This document shows, one piece after another, positions 1 through 8,285 of a DNA stretch of 64,000 nt. Source of the DNA: Gemmatimonas aurantiaca T-27 (GTDB lineage Bacteria > Gemmatimonadota > Gemmatimonadetes > Gemmatimonadales > Gemmatimonadaceae). The translations under genes and the position numbers were made by a program. Under the pieces are notes generated by a model. The model saw nothing but the letters and a program-made list of their open reading frames with translations, was not told the origin of the DNA and did no database searches. The stretch covers positions 3,231,646 to 3,295,645 of the forward strand of contig NC_012489.1 in NCBI RefSeq assembly GCF_000010305.1, written 5' to 3'. Numbering within the stretch: the first letter of the stretch is position 1; each line of letters begins with the position of its first letter.

Positions 1-659
1 CAGTGAGCACGTGGAAAGAGAGCGATGTGACCACTCGCTCCCGCACCAACACGTTTCGCAGCAATGCCGCCACGATCGGCTGGAACAACACGCCGGCGGC
101 CGGCGCGGATTCCACTGTGGCGCGCTGGCCGGCTCGTGTGAGCATCAGCGTGCCCGATTCGCTCCGCCGTGCCTGGAACGTGGATGCACGCAGTGCGTTG
201 TTGTTCACGATCGGAACGACCGACCAGAAACCGGGCGCGCGCAAGGTACCCCGCGCCCCGCGCGCCGACTCCGCCGCCAGCGACACGGCAAAAAAGAAGC
301 CCGCCGCCAAGACGCCCAAGCCCCCTGCCAAGAAGCCGGAGAAAGACACCATCGCACCGGATTTCTCGGTGGAAGTGGAAGACGGGGCCGGCCGTGTGGC
401 GCGTGTGCCACTCAGCGCACTCGGCGCCGTGCGTATGCCCATCGAAAGTTACGTCTATCGTCGCAGGGGCCGCGACAAGGCACAGTTCTCCACGCTGAGC
501 GAACAGGTGATGCAAACGTACTCGGCGCCGTTGAGTGCGTTCACAACGGCCAACCCGGCGTTTGATCCGAGCGCATTGCGCACGATCCGGCTGGTGTTCG
601 ATCGCAAGCGTGTCGGTGCCATTCTGCTGGACGATGTCGGGCTGACCCGCCTGCCCTGA
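1..659 (+). CDS. C-terminal part of an uncharacterised, probably secreted protein (5' end outside window)
   Basis: An open frame enters from the left edge (codons in phase with base 3) and stops with TGA at 657-659. About 218 residues are visible. They fall into two beta-rich stretches separated by a low-complexity Ala/Pro/Lys linker (about residues 75-115), which suggests two extracytoplasmic domains on a flexible tether. The last part, with Phe-Asp-Arg and the ending ILLDDVGL, resembles the final strand of galactose-binding-like (jelly-roll) modules attached to secreted hydrolases; this is a weak pattern match. I do not recognise the family. A strong hairpin follows the stop codon. The true start lies upstream, so the GTG at base 3 should not be taken as the start. 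Confidence 0.6.
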   Translation, partial: VSTWKESDVTTRSRTNTFRSNAATIGWNNTPAAGADSTVARWPARVSISVPDSLRRAWNVDARSALLFTIGTTDQKPGARKVPRAPRADSAASDTAKKKPAAKTPKPPAKKPEKDTIAPDFSVEVEDGAGRVARVPLSALGAVRMPIESYVYRRRGRDKAQFSTLSEQVMQTYSAPLSAFTTANPAFDPSALRTIRLVFDRKRVGAILLDDVGLTRLP

Positions 660-689
660 CGCCTGTCGCAACCGAGTCGGACAGACACA

Positions 690-731
690 AGAAACCTCAC
701 AGAGACAGCCCATCGTCTCTGTGAGGTTTCT
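690..731 (+). terminator. Strong hairpin terminator
   Basis: A perfect 16-bp stem (690-705 with 716-731) encloses a 10-base loop, CAGCCCATCG. It is followed by TGTTTTT-like sequence starting at 731, so it acts best in the plus direction, ending the first gene. It also lies between convergent genes and could block readthrough from the minus-strand receptor gene, although T-rich sequence is weak on that side. Confidence 0.8.
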
Positions 732-774
732 GTTTTTGGGGCGCTACCCGTCTTCCCTCTTTTGCAGCGCCGGC

Positions 775-3456
775 CTAGAAGATCGTGCGCAGTCCGAAGG
801 TCAGCGTGCGTCCTGCCGTGACGGTCGCATTGTCCGGCGCGCCACGCTGCACATTCAGCAGGTTGTCGCCACCGGTCACGATGGACAGATCACCGCGCAG
901 GCGATAGGTGACGTTGGCCCGCCAACGTGTGAGGGGCTCGTACTGCGTCCAGTAGTTGCGCAGCATACCCCCTTCGAAGCTCTGACCACCGGCTCCCGTG
1001 CCATTGAGTTCGGAGCCAATGCGCGCGCGATCGTAGCCCACCCAGTCAGCGGCGCGTGTGGCGCTGGTGGCCAACGTGAAACGGCCAACGAGATACGACG
1101 CCGAGAGGCTGATGGTGTTGGCCGGCACATCGAACATGCGATCTCCTTCGCGCAGTTCGCCGCGGTATCCACGCGCCAGACGCGCCACGCGGCTATCGAC
1201 CAGCGACAGCGTACCGGCGAGCGACAAGCGCTGCAGGCGCGCCGAGCCCTCAACTTCCCAGCCACGATTGGTGATGGCCCCGACGTTCTGCAACGAATAC
1301 ACCATGGTGCGCTGCATACGGCCATTGGCCCCCACCGTGGTCTGCACCTGCGCCACGGGCTGGATGAGCCCGGACGCTCGCTGATCGAAGCGGGTGACAT
1401 GCACGCCGTAGCGCGAGCCGAACAACAGATCACCGCCAAACTCCGTACCCTGCTGCGATTCCGGCTGCAGGCTGGTCATCGCCTGCAATTGTCCGGTTCC
1501 CATCCAGGAGCTGGTGCGCATCAATGACCGCGCGGGCCGAATGCCGCGTCCGAACGCACCGCGGAACTTGAGCACCGTACCACCGAGGTCTTCGACGTAG
1601 GCGAGTCCCAGCATCGGCAACAGCGCATTCTGCGTGTTGCGCGTCGCGCCGGTGGTGCGCTCCGCGCGAACACCCGCTGAGGCAAACAGGCGATCACGCC
1701 ACCCCACCATGCCCTGCGCCGACAATCCCGTGCTGCCATACCAACTCAGATCGGAGATCATGCCCGACGGCGTACGGGCAATGCCCAGCAGCGACGCGTT
1801 CGATTCGAGGGGCTGGGCAAGCGGCGCCTCCGTCGACGTGGTCAGCTCGCGTGTGACGGACTGTTCTCCGGCAAACGTCATGGTGAGCAGCGTCTGCGGC
1901 GCAACATCGAAACGCCCCACGGAGCGCCACCGCAAAGTGCCACGGTCGCCCGTGCTTTCACCACCGCCGATCGCGGACGATTGCGGGCCATTCATCGTGG
2001 ACGGCACCGCGGAGACAGAGAGACCTTGTAAACGGAATCCGTCCACGCCCGCGATGAACGAGTGGGTCCAGTGCAGATCGGGCATGTACGACGCGCTACC
2101 GCCCACCGTGTACTGCATGAGGCGCTGCCCGCTCGCACTGTCGCCGGTGGCGTGTGTCATGGAATCGAGCGGGGGATTGTTCCCGACGGCAAGCGGTGGT
2201 GCCACACTCGTGTGTCGTTGTCCCATATCGAGTGCCATGCCACCACCAACCGTGCTGTTGGCACCGGCCCCACCGAACGGACCACCCAGCGGATCAAAGA
2301 GTCCATTGCTCGCGTTGGCACGCTGCAACGACAACCGTGCGGTGCCCGTGAAGACCGACTTGTCACGCGCCACCCGGCCATCGACATCGGCCAACAGTCG
2401 CTGTTCGGAAGCACCGGGCACGTACGCCCCGATGGTGCCGACATTGAGGCCCACACCCATGCTGCGCGACGGTGTGCCTGTGCGGAACGAGATCGCGTGA
2501 TCCTGCACGAAGGCGTTGCGCGGCGCATACGCCGTGGCCGACACACCGGCCGACGTGGACAGTTGCAACTGCGGGGCCCCGGTAGCGGTGCCATCGTGTC
2601 GCGTGAGGATGTTCACGACACCACTGATGGCGTCGGCGCCGTACAGCGCCGCCCCCTGCGGACCACGGATCACTTCCACGCGGGCCACACGCGATGGATC
2701 GAGCTGCGTGACCAGCAGCGGGTTCGCCACTTCGATGCCGTCGAGATAGATCTTGGGCGCGGTCACACCGAACGAGCTGGCGCCACGAATGCTGCCATAC
2801 CGCGCCGATACCGACCCGGCGCTGGCGGTCCACGTCCAGATGCCGGGCACGGCCAGATCGAGCGCTTCCCCAAGGGTACTCGCACCGTGCTGGGCCAACG
2901 TGGCGCCATCCACCACATCGAGGGCGAACGGTGAGCCGCGTTGTGGCGCACCGTCTGGCGAACCGGTGACCACCACCCGGTCGAGCACACTGGCCCGTCG
3001 CGGCACCACCGCATGCTCCACCGCATGTTCCACCGCGACGGTGCGTTCACGGGTTGGTGCCAACACAATCTGCGTGGATCCCAATACGATGGGCCGCAGG
3101 GTGGACCCCGACAGCAGCGACTCGATCACGGCGCCCACGGGCACACGATCGAGGGCGAGGCAGACCCGACGATCTCCCGGCAACAGGTCGTTGCTGTACG
3201 ACAGTTCGACCTTGGCGATGGCGGCCACCCGATCGAGCGCATCGCGCAGCGGCAGGTCGGTCAGGCGCACGTTGACAATGCGATCAAGCGGCGGCGCCCA
3301 AAGCGCCGAACGGTCATCGGATGCGAGTCGGGCCACACACGTGGGTTCGGCCGCATGCAACAACGCCGACGGGGCGACCGACAGGATCAGTCCTGTCGTC
3401 GCCCCCACGGCGGCACGCCGGAGCGTCACACCACGTGTCAGGGACCTGCGCTTCAT
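775..3456 (-). CDS. TonB-dependent receptor with N-terminal STN signalling domain (FecA-like transducer)
   Basis: An 893-residue outer-membrane receptor. A signal peptide (residues 1 to about 36) is followed by an STN (secretin and TonB N-terminal) domain at about 55-115. A plug domain covers about 155-290, with the typical segments VEVIRGPQGAALYGADAISG and GVVNILTR, and a 22-strand-type barrel runs to a terminal aromatic residue (GLRTIF). The STN domain is the hallmark of receptors that signal to a FecR-type protein, and a fecR-like gene lies 40 bases upstream on the same strand with an ECF sigma gene divergent beyond it. The substrate cannot be read from sequence: no SusD partner or siderophore genes are adjacent. 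A short repeat, EHAVEHAV, sits between STN and plug. Confidence 0.9.
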   Translation of the reverse strand: MKRRSLTRGVTLRRAAVGATTGLILSVAPSALLHAAEPTCVARLASDDRSALWAPPLDRIVNVRLTDLPLRDALDRVAAIAKVELSYSNDLLPGDRRVCLALDRVPVGAVIESLLSGSTLRPIVLGSTQIVLAPTRERTVAVEHAVEHAVVPRRASVLDRVVVTGSPDGAPQRGSPFALDVVDGATLAQHGASTLGEALDLAVPGIWTWTASAGSVSARYGSIRGASSFGVTAPKIYLDGIEVANPLLVTQLDPSRVARVEVIRGPQGAALYGADAISGVVNILTRHDGTATGAPQLQLSTSAGVSATAYAPRNAFVQDHAISFRTGTPSRSMGVGLNVGTIGAYVPGASEQRLLADVDGRVARDKSVFTGTARLSLQRANASNGLFDPLGGPFGGAGANSTVGGGMALDMGQRHTSVAPPLAVGNNPPLDSMTHATGDSASGQRLMQYTVGGSASYMPDLHWTHSFIAGVDGFRLQGLSVSAVPSTMNGPQSSAIGGGESTGDRGTLRWRSVGRFDVAPQTLLTMTFAGEQSVTRELTTSTEAPLAQPLESNASLLGIARTPSGMISDLSWYGSTGLSAQGMVGWRDRLFASAGVRAERTTGATRNTQNALLPMLGLAYVEDLGGTVLKFRGAFGRGIRPARSLMRTSSWMGTGQLQAMTSLQPESQQGTEFGGDLLFGSRYGVHVTRFDQRASGLIQPVAQVQTTVGANGRMQRTMVYSLQNVGAITNRGWEVEGSARLQRLSLAGTLSLVDSRVARLARGYRGELREGDRMFDVPANTISLSASYLVGRFTLATSATRAADWVGYDRARIGSELNGTGAGGQSFEGGMLRNYWTQYEPLTRWRANVTYRLRGDLSIVTGGDNLLNVQRGAPDNATVTAGRTLTFGLRTIF

Positions 3457-3496
3457 CCGTCCTTTCCGGGAGATGCGCTTCGTTCACCAGCTCCGT

Positions 3497-4597
3497 TCAC
3501 GGCGTCGACAGCGGCGTCGTGCCCTGCGGTTGCAGCAGCACACTATCTCCACGCTGCACCACATCGGCGCCCAGCGCGAGGGCGATCAGGCGCAACACCT
3601 GCGCCACGGAATCACCCTTGAAAGACGCGGTCAGTGTCCGGGATGCCAACGCGCTGTCGGCGATCTGCAGATCAACCCCGTACCACCGCTGGAGGTCCGC
3701 CCGCACTTCACTGAGCGGCGCGTCCCGGTACGCCAACTGCCCATGCGTCCACGCGACGTCCTCATCCGTGACCACACCACGCGACACGGCCAACTGACCT
3801 CCAGCCAGCACCCCACGATCACCGGCGTGCAACTCCACCGGCGCCACCGAGGCCGCGTTGCCCACCGACACGATGCCGTGGGTCACCGCCACCGACACCG
3901 CGCCATCGAGACCGGTCTTCACGCTGAAGGCCGTGCCGATATCGCGAATGTCGGCGCCGCCCGCATGCACCGTGAACGGGCGCGTGCTGTCGTGCACCAC
4001 TTCGAAAAACGCCGCCCCTTCGAGCGTCACGTCACGGGCACCATTCCCGAACGACGAGGCCAACACGAGGCGACTGCCCGGAGCCAGGACCACGGTGCTG
4101 CCATCCGGGAGGCGCACGGAATCGCGTTGTCCCACGGCGGTCTGATACTCACGCGGCGTCGTGCCACGGGAGCGGAACTGCGAAATGGCCAGGACCGCGA
4201 GCAGTCCGGCGGCAACCGCAACACCCGCCGTGCGCCAGCGTCGCGAGGTGGTACGCATCGGGGAAGCCGCAGCGCGAGGCGCTCCGCCCTGCTCCACCCG
4301 CAATGCCGGACGTACGGGCGGTGTGACGGCTTCCGCACCAGCCTCCGCCGCGATCCGGCGGCGCACCGCCTGCAACGCGACCTCGGGGTCGAGCACGCGA
4401 TCGATCGCGGTATCGGCCACCCGGTCGAATCGGGCGGCACGGGTATTAACAAGCGAGACCAGCGCGGCGTCTTCCGGATGGGCGGCCAACCACGCCTCCA
4501 CGACCGCGGACTCGCCGGCATCACTTTCGCCGGCGATGTAGCGGCCGATCGCATCCCAATCGGCTTCTGCTGGAACTGGACGGATTTCCTCGGACAT
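3497..4597 (-). CDS. FecR-family anti-sigma factor / transmembrane regulator
   Basis: 366 residues. An N-terminal cytoplasmic region (1 to about 118) probably binds the sigma factor. One membrane helix follows (about 122-142, AGVAVAAGLLAVLAISQF), then a FecR domain (about 155-260, with the pattern VRLPDGSTVVLAPGSRL). The C-terminal domain (about 280-350, starting LAYRDAPLSEV) resembles DUF4974, an STN-like fold common in FecR proteins of SusC/FecA systems. In known Fec-type systems this protein relays the occupied-receptor signal from the periplasm to the ECF sigma factor. It lies upstream of and co-directional with the STN receptor, so the two are probably one operon. Confidence 0.9.
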   Translation of the reverse strand: MSEEIRPVPAEADWDAIGRYIAGESDAGESAVVEAWLAAHPEDAALVSLVNTRAARFDRVADTAIDRVLDPEVALQAVRRRIAAEAGAEAVTPPVRPALRVEQGGAPRAAASPMRTTSRRWRTAGVAVAAGLLAVLAISQFRSRGTTPREYQTAVGQRDSVRLPDGSTVVLAPGSRLVLASSFGNGARDVTLEGAAFFEVVHDSTRPFTVHAGGADIRDIGTAFSVKTGLDGAVSVAVTHGIVSVGNAASVAPVELHAGDRGVLAGGQLAVSRGVVTDEDVAWTHGQLAYRDAPLSEVRADLQRWYGVDLQIADSALASRTLTASFKGDSVAQVLRLIALALGADVVQRGDSVLLQPQGTTPLSTP

Positions 4598-4790
4598 GCC
4601 CGGAAGACACCGTGTTGGTGGAGTACCCTACGTCACCCCGGAAACGGGCGGCCTCGCTGGAGGCAAATCCCGACGCCCACGACACTGGCGGGCGCCGGTT
4701 TAGTATATCAGCGTACGACGAACCGGGCGCCCCACACTGGGAGCGATCCGTCCCGAGTCTTTACTTTCGCCTTCCTCGCCACCGCACGCC
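4598..4790. promoter_or_regulatory. Divergent promoter region of fecR-like and ECF sigma genes
   Basis: This 193-base non-coding stretch separates the minus-strand anti-sigma/receptor operon from the plus-strand sigma gene and must hold both promoters. The AT-rich run TTTAGTATAT near 4699-4708 is the only obvious -10-like element. I could not find a convincing -35 or an ECF-type AAC/CGT pair, so no exact promoter is assigned. Confidence 0.4.
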
Positions 4791-5339
4791 GTGACCGATT
4801 CCGATCTGCTGGCCCGTCTGCGCGACGGCGACCATGCGGCGTTCGACACGATCTTCCGGGAGTGGTATCCCCCGGTGGTGCGGGCCGCCAATCGGATCCT
4901 GCACGAGCCGGGTGTGGCCGAAGAACTGGCCCAGGACGTCTTCCTGGAACTGTGGCGTCGACGGGAAAGCTTGCCCGATGGCAGCAGCATTCCGGGATAC
5001 CTGTTGCAGGCGGCGCGGAATCGTGCGCTCAATCATCTCCGCCACCTGCAGGGACGTCGCAAAACCCAGGTGTTCGTGGAAGCGCTGGTCGAACCGGCCG
5101 AGCACGCCGATGCTGACACCCAGGCCGCGGAGCTGGAGGTCGCCATCCGCGATGCCATTGCCGAATTGCCACCGCGCACACGTGAAGTGTTTCTCATGAG
5201 CCGTGAACGCAATCTTCGCTACAGCGAGATTGCCGAACAATTGGGTGTAACGGTCAAGGCCGTGGAAGCGAACATGAGTCGCGCGCTCCGCCAATTGCGT
5301 GAAAAACTGTCGCCCTTCCTGAACCGCGGCGACGACTGA
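4791..5339 (+). CDS. ECF-family RNA polymerase sigma-70 factor
   Basis: 182 residues starting at GTG 4791. Region 2 (about 5-75) has the core-binding and -10 recognition pattern, including AEELAQDVFLELWRRRE. Region 4 (about 118-172) contains a helix-turn-helix (LRYSEIAEQLGVTVKAVEANMSRALRQLREKL). There is no sigma region 1 or 3, which is typical of ECF factors of FecI/RpoE type. It points away from the FecR-like gene, unlike the usual fecI-fecR-fecA order, but its position makes that protein the natural partner. A putative lipoprotein gene follows 152 bases downstream on the same strand and could be a target or operon member. Confidence 0.92.
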   Translation: MTDSDLLARLRDGDHAAFDTIFREWYPPVVRAANRILHEPGVAEELAQDVFLELWRRRESLPDGSSIPGYLLQAARNRALNHLRHLQGRRKTQVFVEALVEPAEHADADTQAAELEVAIRDAIAELPPRTREVFLMSRERNLRYSEIAEQLGVTVKAVEANMSRALRQLREKLSPFLNRGDD

Positions 5340-5491
5340 CTCAAACGCGCGACATCGTCGATCAACACACCTCCACGATGTCGAAGCCCCAATAGGGTGC
5401 CGCGGCGGGTCCGTGTTCCCTGCTCCGGACGCTCGTTTCTGGCGCCGACGACGATCGTTGGCGACGGCGGGCCCAACTTCGGAGTCTTTCC

Positions 5492-6424
5492 ATGGCACGT
5501 GCACGCCTGCATCCGACACTCCTCGCCATCGCGTTCGGCACACTGACCGCACTCGGGGCGTGTCGCACGGACAATGTTGGATCGCCCGCCAATGCGCTCT
5601 CGTTCGAAAGTGCGCTGAACACCACGCCATCCGGCATGGAGTACGCGTCCTCCAGTTACGCAGCGGCGGCCAGCGATAGTGGCATGCCGTGGGGTGGCCC
5701 GCGACGCGGCGGTCCGGGTGGCCCTGGCGCGGGAGGTCTCATGGGTGGCGGTCTCGATGGTCACTTCCTCGGCACGTTCACACCGGGACGCGGTCCCGGA
5801 CGTGGACCGTTCGGCATCCACATCGATTCCACCTGCGTGTTCGCCGCTGGCGCTGGAGAACTCACCTGCGGCCCCAACACCCGCAACGGTCTGACCGTGA
5901 CCACGATCTACACCATCACGTCAACGGCAGGCGCGGCGCAGTCGAAGATCGACACCCTCACCACCAACGCGGTGCGCAGCCGCACCACGGTGAGTGGCAC
6001 CACGACCCGCAGTCGCGATGGCAGCGTGACGGCCACAGTGAGCAGCCGCAGTGATCGCACAGTGACCGGCCTCGCGCCATCGAGCACTGAGCGCACCGTG
6101 AATGGCACGTCCTTCGGCACCGAGTCCGCTTCGGGCACCAATCGCGACGGGAACAAGTTCACGGCCACCCGCACCGCCGCAGACACCACCGTGGGTCTCG
6201 TGATTCCGATCTCCGCGACCAGCACGACGTATCCGAAAGCCGGCACGGTGACGCGCGTGATGTCCGCCACCACAACCCTCGAGGGCAGCGCGACGAAGTC
6301 CACATCACGTCGCGAGGTGCTCACCTACGATGGCACCGCCACGGCCAAGCTGATCATCACGGAGAACGGCACCACGAAGAACTGCACCGTTGCTCTGCCT
6401 CGCGGACGCCCGAGCTGCTCATGA
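5492..6424 (+). CDS. Ser/Thr-rich putative lipoprotein of unknown function
   Basis: 310 residues. The N-terminus has a type II (lipoprotein) signal: a hydrophobic stretch ending LGA-Cys24. A Gly/Pro-rich segment follows (about 65-105), then a highly Ser/Thr-rich region (about 130-290) with many short beta-like TVSGTTTRS-type runs. Two Cys pairs (around residues 113-129 and 302-309) may form disulfides. I recognise no family. It is downstream of the ECF sigma gene and is closed by a strong terminator, so it may belong to the cell-surface stress or uptake regulon of that sigma factor (inference only). Confidence 0.75.
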   Translation: MARARLHPTLLAIAFGTLTALGACRTDNVGSPANALSFESALNTTPSGMEYASSSYAAAASDSGMPWGGPRRGGPGGPGAGGLMGGGLDGHFLGTFTPGRGPGRGPFGIHIDSTCVFAAGAGELTCGPNTRNGLTVTTIYTITSTAGAAQSKIDTLTTNAVRSRTTVSGTTTRSRDGSVTATVSSRSDRTVTGLAPSSTERTVNGTSFGTESASGTNRDGNKFTATRTAADTTVGLVIPISATSTTYPKAGTVTRVMSATTTLEGSATKSTSRREVLTYDGTATAKLIITENGTTKNCTVALPRGRPSCS

Positions 6425-6465
6425 TGGACGAGTGATCGGCGCGCAAGTCTGATCTGATCTCTCTG

Positions 6466-6511
6466 CGACAACGGCCGAACACTCCGTGCATCGAGTGTTC
6501 GGCCGTTGTCG
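6466..6511. terminator. Long perfect hairpin between convergent genes
   Basis: An 18-bp perfect stem (6466-6483 with 6494-6511) encloses a 10-base loop, CCGTGCATCG. It lies between a plus-strand gene ending at 6424 and a minus-strand gene ending at 6532, so it can serve both. Neither side has a strong T-run. Confidence 0.75.
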
Positions 6512-6531
6512 TGTCTGCCCTGCTCTGACGA

Positions 6532-7548
6532 CTATTTGATGCGCAGGCCAATGCGATGTGACACCGGCCGACCACCACGCATGGGTTCCATTGCGTAGTC
6601 GATGGAGATGCGATCGACCGTCACACCAAGTCCCGCCGTCACCAGTGACTCATCCCGTTCGCGCGGCAAACGCAAGCCGTTGCGAAACAGGATCGACACG
6701 CCTTCGATGGGCACGTAACCCAACTCCACACCACCGGCCGGGCGCACGAACCAGTCGTCACCTTCCACGGTGACCTGCGCCTGCATGCCAAGGTCCCAGT
6801 GTTCCCACAGGGACATCGGCCCACCGCCCCACCCCACACCGATACGACGCGGTAAACTGGCTTTCACGCCGTTGATGCTGGTGCCGACACCGAGATTCTG
6901 CGCGGTGATGGAAAGCATGGCTGGCCCAAAGGGTCGGACCATGCCAACATCGAACGCCGCCACCCCATCGGTATTCGCGCCGATGCGATCTTCGGCGTAC
7001 TTGACCGCCGCGCCAAGACGCAGCCCTTTCACGGTGCGGGCGATGCCCACCGTGAACGCACTGCTGCCCGCATTCACCGGCGTGACAGCGTTGGCACCAT
7101 CGGAGAGATGGGTGGCACCAAAGCGCAGGGCATCACCGTAGTGCGCTGTCGGCGACTGCCAATGCAACATCTGGCCGGCCACGCCCAGAGTCATCGAACC
7201 AATCGTGGTAACAGTGGCGATCGATCCTGCCGTGGCCGCCGAGCCATAGCGTTGCATGGATACGGCCAAACCGCGCGCCGACGACAGCATGCCGGGATTG
7301 TACAGCATGGCGTCGGCATCATTGGACGCGAGCCCCGCGTTGGCCATACCCAACACCCGTGCGCTCGATGGCAAACGCAGTACGAGCGGACCTTCGATGG
7401 CGGACTGCGCGTGCACACGCGCCTGTGGCAGGAACGAGAGTGCGGCAACAACGGCGGTGACGGTCGCGACTACGCGACGCGACGACACGCCGCGCGACGG
7501 ATTCTTCGAGATCAGTTGCGGATACCGCTTGCGGATTCGGAGGGTCAT
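6532..7548 (-). CDS. PorV/PorQ-like outer-membrane beta-barrel protein
   Basis: 338 residues. An Arg/Lys-rich N-terminus and hydrophobic segment ending near Ala-Gln 48 form a signal peptide. The first mature part, LPSSARVLGMANAGLASNDADAMLYNPG when read across the junction, matches the opening of the PorV/PorQ (UPF0164) family, in which an LGxAxAxxA..DAxAxxxNPA motif starts a FadL-like barrel. The rest alternates Gly-rich strands and ends in a short basic residue. PorV proteins are best known as type IX secretion partners in Bacteroidetes, but homologues occur more widely. No other type IX genes are in this window, so the role is open. Confidence 0.75.
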   Translation of the reverse strand: MTLRIRKRYPQLISKNPSRGVSSRRVVATVTAVVAALSFLPQARVHAQSAIEGPLVLRLPSSARVLGMANAGLASNDADAMLYNPGMLSSARGLAVSMQRYGSAATAGSIATVTTIGSMTLGVAGQMLHWQSPTAHYGDALRFGATHLSDGANAVTPVNAGSSAFTVGIARTVKGLRLGAAVKYAEDRIGANTDGVAAFDVGMVRPFGPAMLSITAQNLGVGTSINGVKASLPRRIGVGWGGGPMSLWEHWDLGMQAQVTVEGDDWFVRPAGGVELGYVPIEGVSILFRNGLRLPRERDESLVTAGLGVTVDRISIDYAMEPMRGGRPVSHRIGLRIK

Positions 7549-7555
7549 GCGTCAA

Positions 7556-8176
7556 ATGAACGCCATGTCCCGCCCACTCGCCAGCGCACCCGCCGCCGAC
7601 TGGCACCTTGGTCCCAATGTGCCGCAGTCCCGCCATCCTTGGCTCCAGCACCTGGGCCTCTGGTGGATGCGACGCACCGGCTGGCAGTTCGAGGGACAAA
7701 TGCCCGACCTGCCAAAATTCGTGGTGATCGTGGCCCCCCACACGTCCAATTGGGATTTTTTCATTGGGCTGGCCGCCAAGTGGGCCCTCGGCTTTGGTAC
7801 GAGCTGGTGGGGCAAGGCCTCGCTCTTCATCCCGCCGTTGGGCTGGTTCATGCGGGCCATCGGTGGTATCCCCATCGATCGGCACAACAAGGCCAATGTC
7901 GTCGAACACACCATCGCGGCGTTTCGGGCGCGCTCGCAGTTTGTGGTCAGTCTCGCACCGGAAGGCACCCGCCGACAGGTGACCGCCTGGCGCAGCGGCT
8001 TCTGGCATGTCGCCCAGGGCGCTGGGGTGCCGATCTGCTGTGTCGCATTCGATTGGGGGCGACGCGTGGTGCGACTGGGGCCGACCACTGAAGCACATGA
8101 AACGAACGCCACGGAAGGCATCGCCCGTATCCGCGCGCTCTACGCCGGGGTACAAGGGCGTCACCCTCAGTCGTAA
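7556..8176 (+). CDS. PlsC-like glycerolipid acyltransferase
   Basis: About 206 residues. The 1-acyl-sn-glycerol-3-phosphate acyltransferase signature is present: the HX4D catalytic motif as HTSNWD and the substrate motif as PEGTRR. This family transfers an acyl chain from acyl-ACP or acyl-CoA to lysophosphatidate or related acceptors at the inner membrane. Divergent from the PorV-like gene. ATG codons at 7547, 7556 and 7565 are in frame; I chose 7556 because GGAGGG at 7539-7544 is then about 11 bases upstream, whereas 7547 would be too close. The short size and single-domain form resemble soluble or peripheral PlsC relatives rather than full-length PlsC. Confidence 0.8.
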   Translation: MNAMSRPLASAPAADWHLGPNVPQSRHPWLQHLGLWWMRRTGWQFEGQMPDLPKFVVIVAPHTSNWDFFIGLAAKWALGFGTSWWGKASLFIPPLGWFMRAIGGIPIDRHNKANVVEHTIAAFRARSQFVVSLAPEGTRRQVTAWRSGFWHVAQGAGVPICCVAFDWGRRVVRLGPTTEAHETNATEGIARIRALYAGVQGRHPQS

Positions 8177-8191
8177 CACCACGGTGGCAAG

Positions 8192-8213
8192 AATATGACG
8201 CCAGCGTCATATT
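8192..8213. promoter_or_regulatory. Perfect-arm palindrome, candidate operator of the beta-oxidation operon
   Basis: Two 10-bp arms, AATATGACGC and GCGTCATATT, are separated by 2 bases. The site lies 16 bases after the acyltransferase stop and 72 bases before the fadN-like start. The size and symmetry match a site for a dimeric regulator such as a TetR-family acyl-CoA sensor, which often controls fad operons. A 2-base loop would be too tight for a good terminator. The regulator is not in the window. Confidence 0.55.
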
Positions 8214-8285
8214 TATCGCGATCTTGCCCTTCCGTGCCGGGAGTCCGGAGCGGATCTTTTCCGTATCTTTCACGGAGAGACTTGC

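Noticed and set aside
6532-7548. Type IX secretion locus
   Set aside because: The PorV-like protein is alone; no PorU, PorT, Sov or other T9SS genes are in the window.
8192-8213. The palindrome as terminator of the acyltransferase gene
   Set aside because: A 2-base loop is too small for a stable hairpin and no T-run follows, so operator is the better reading.
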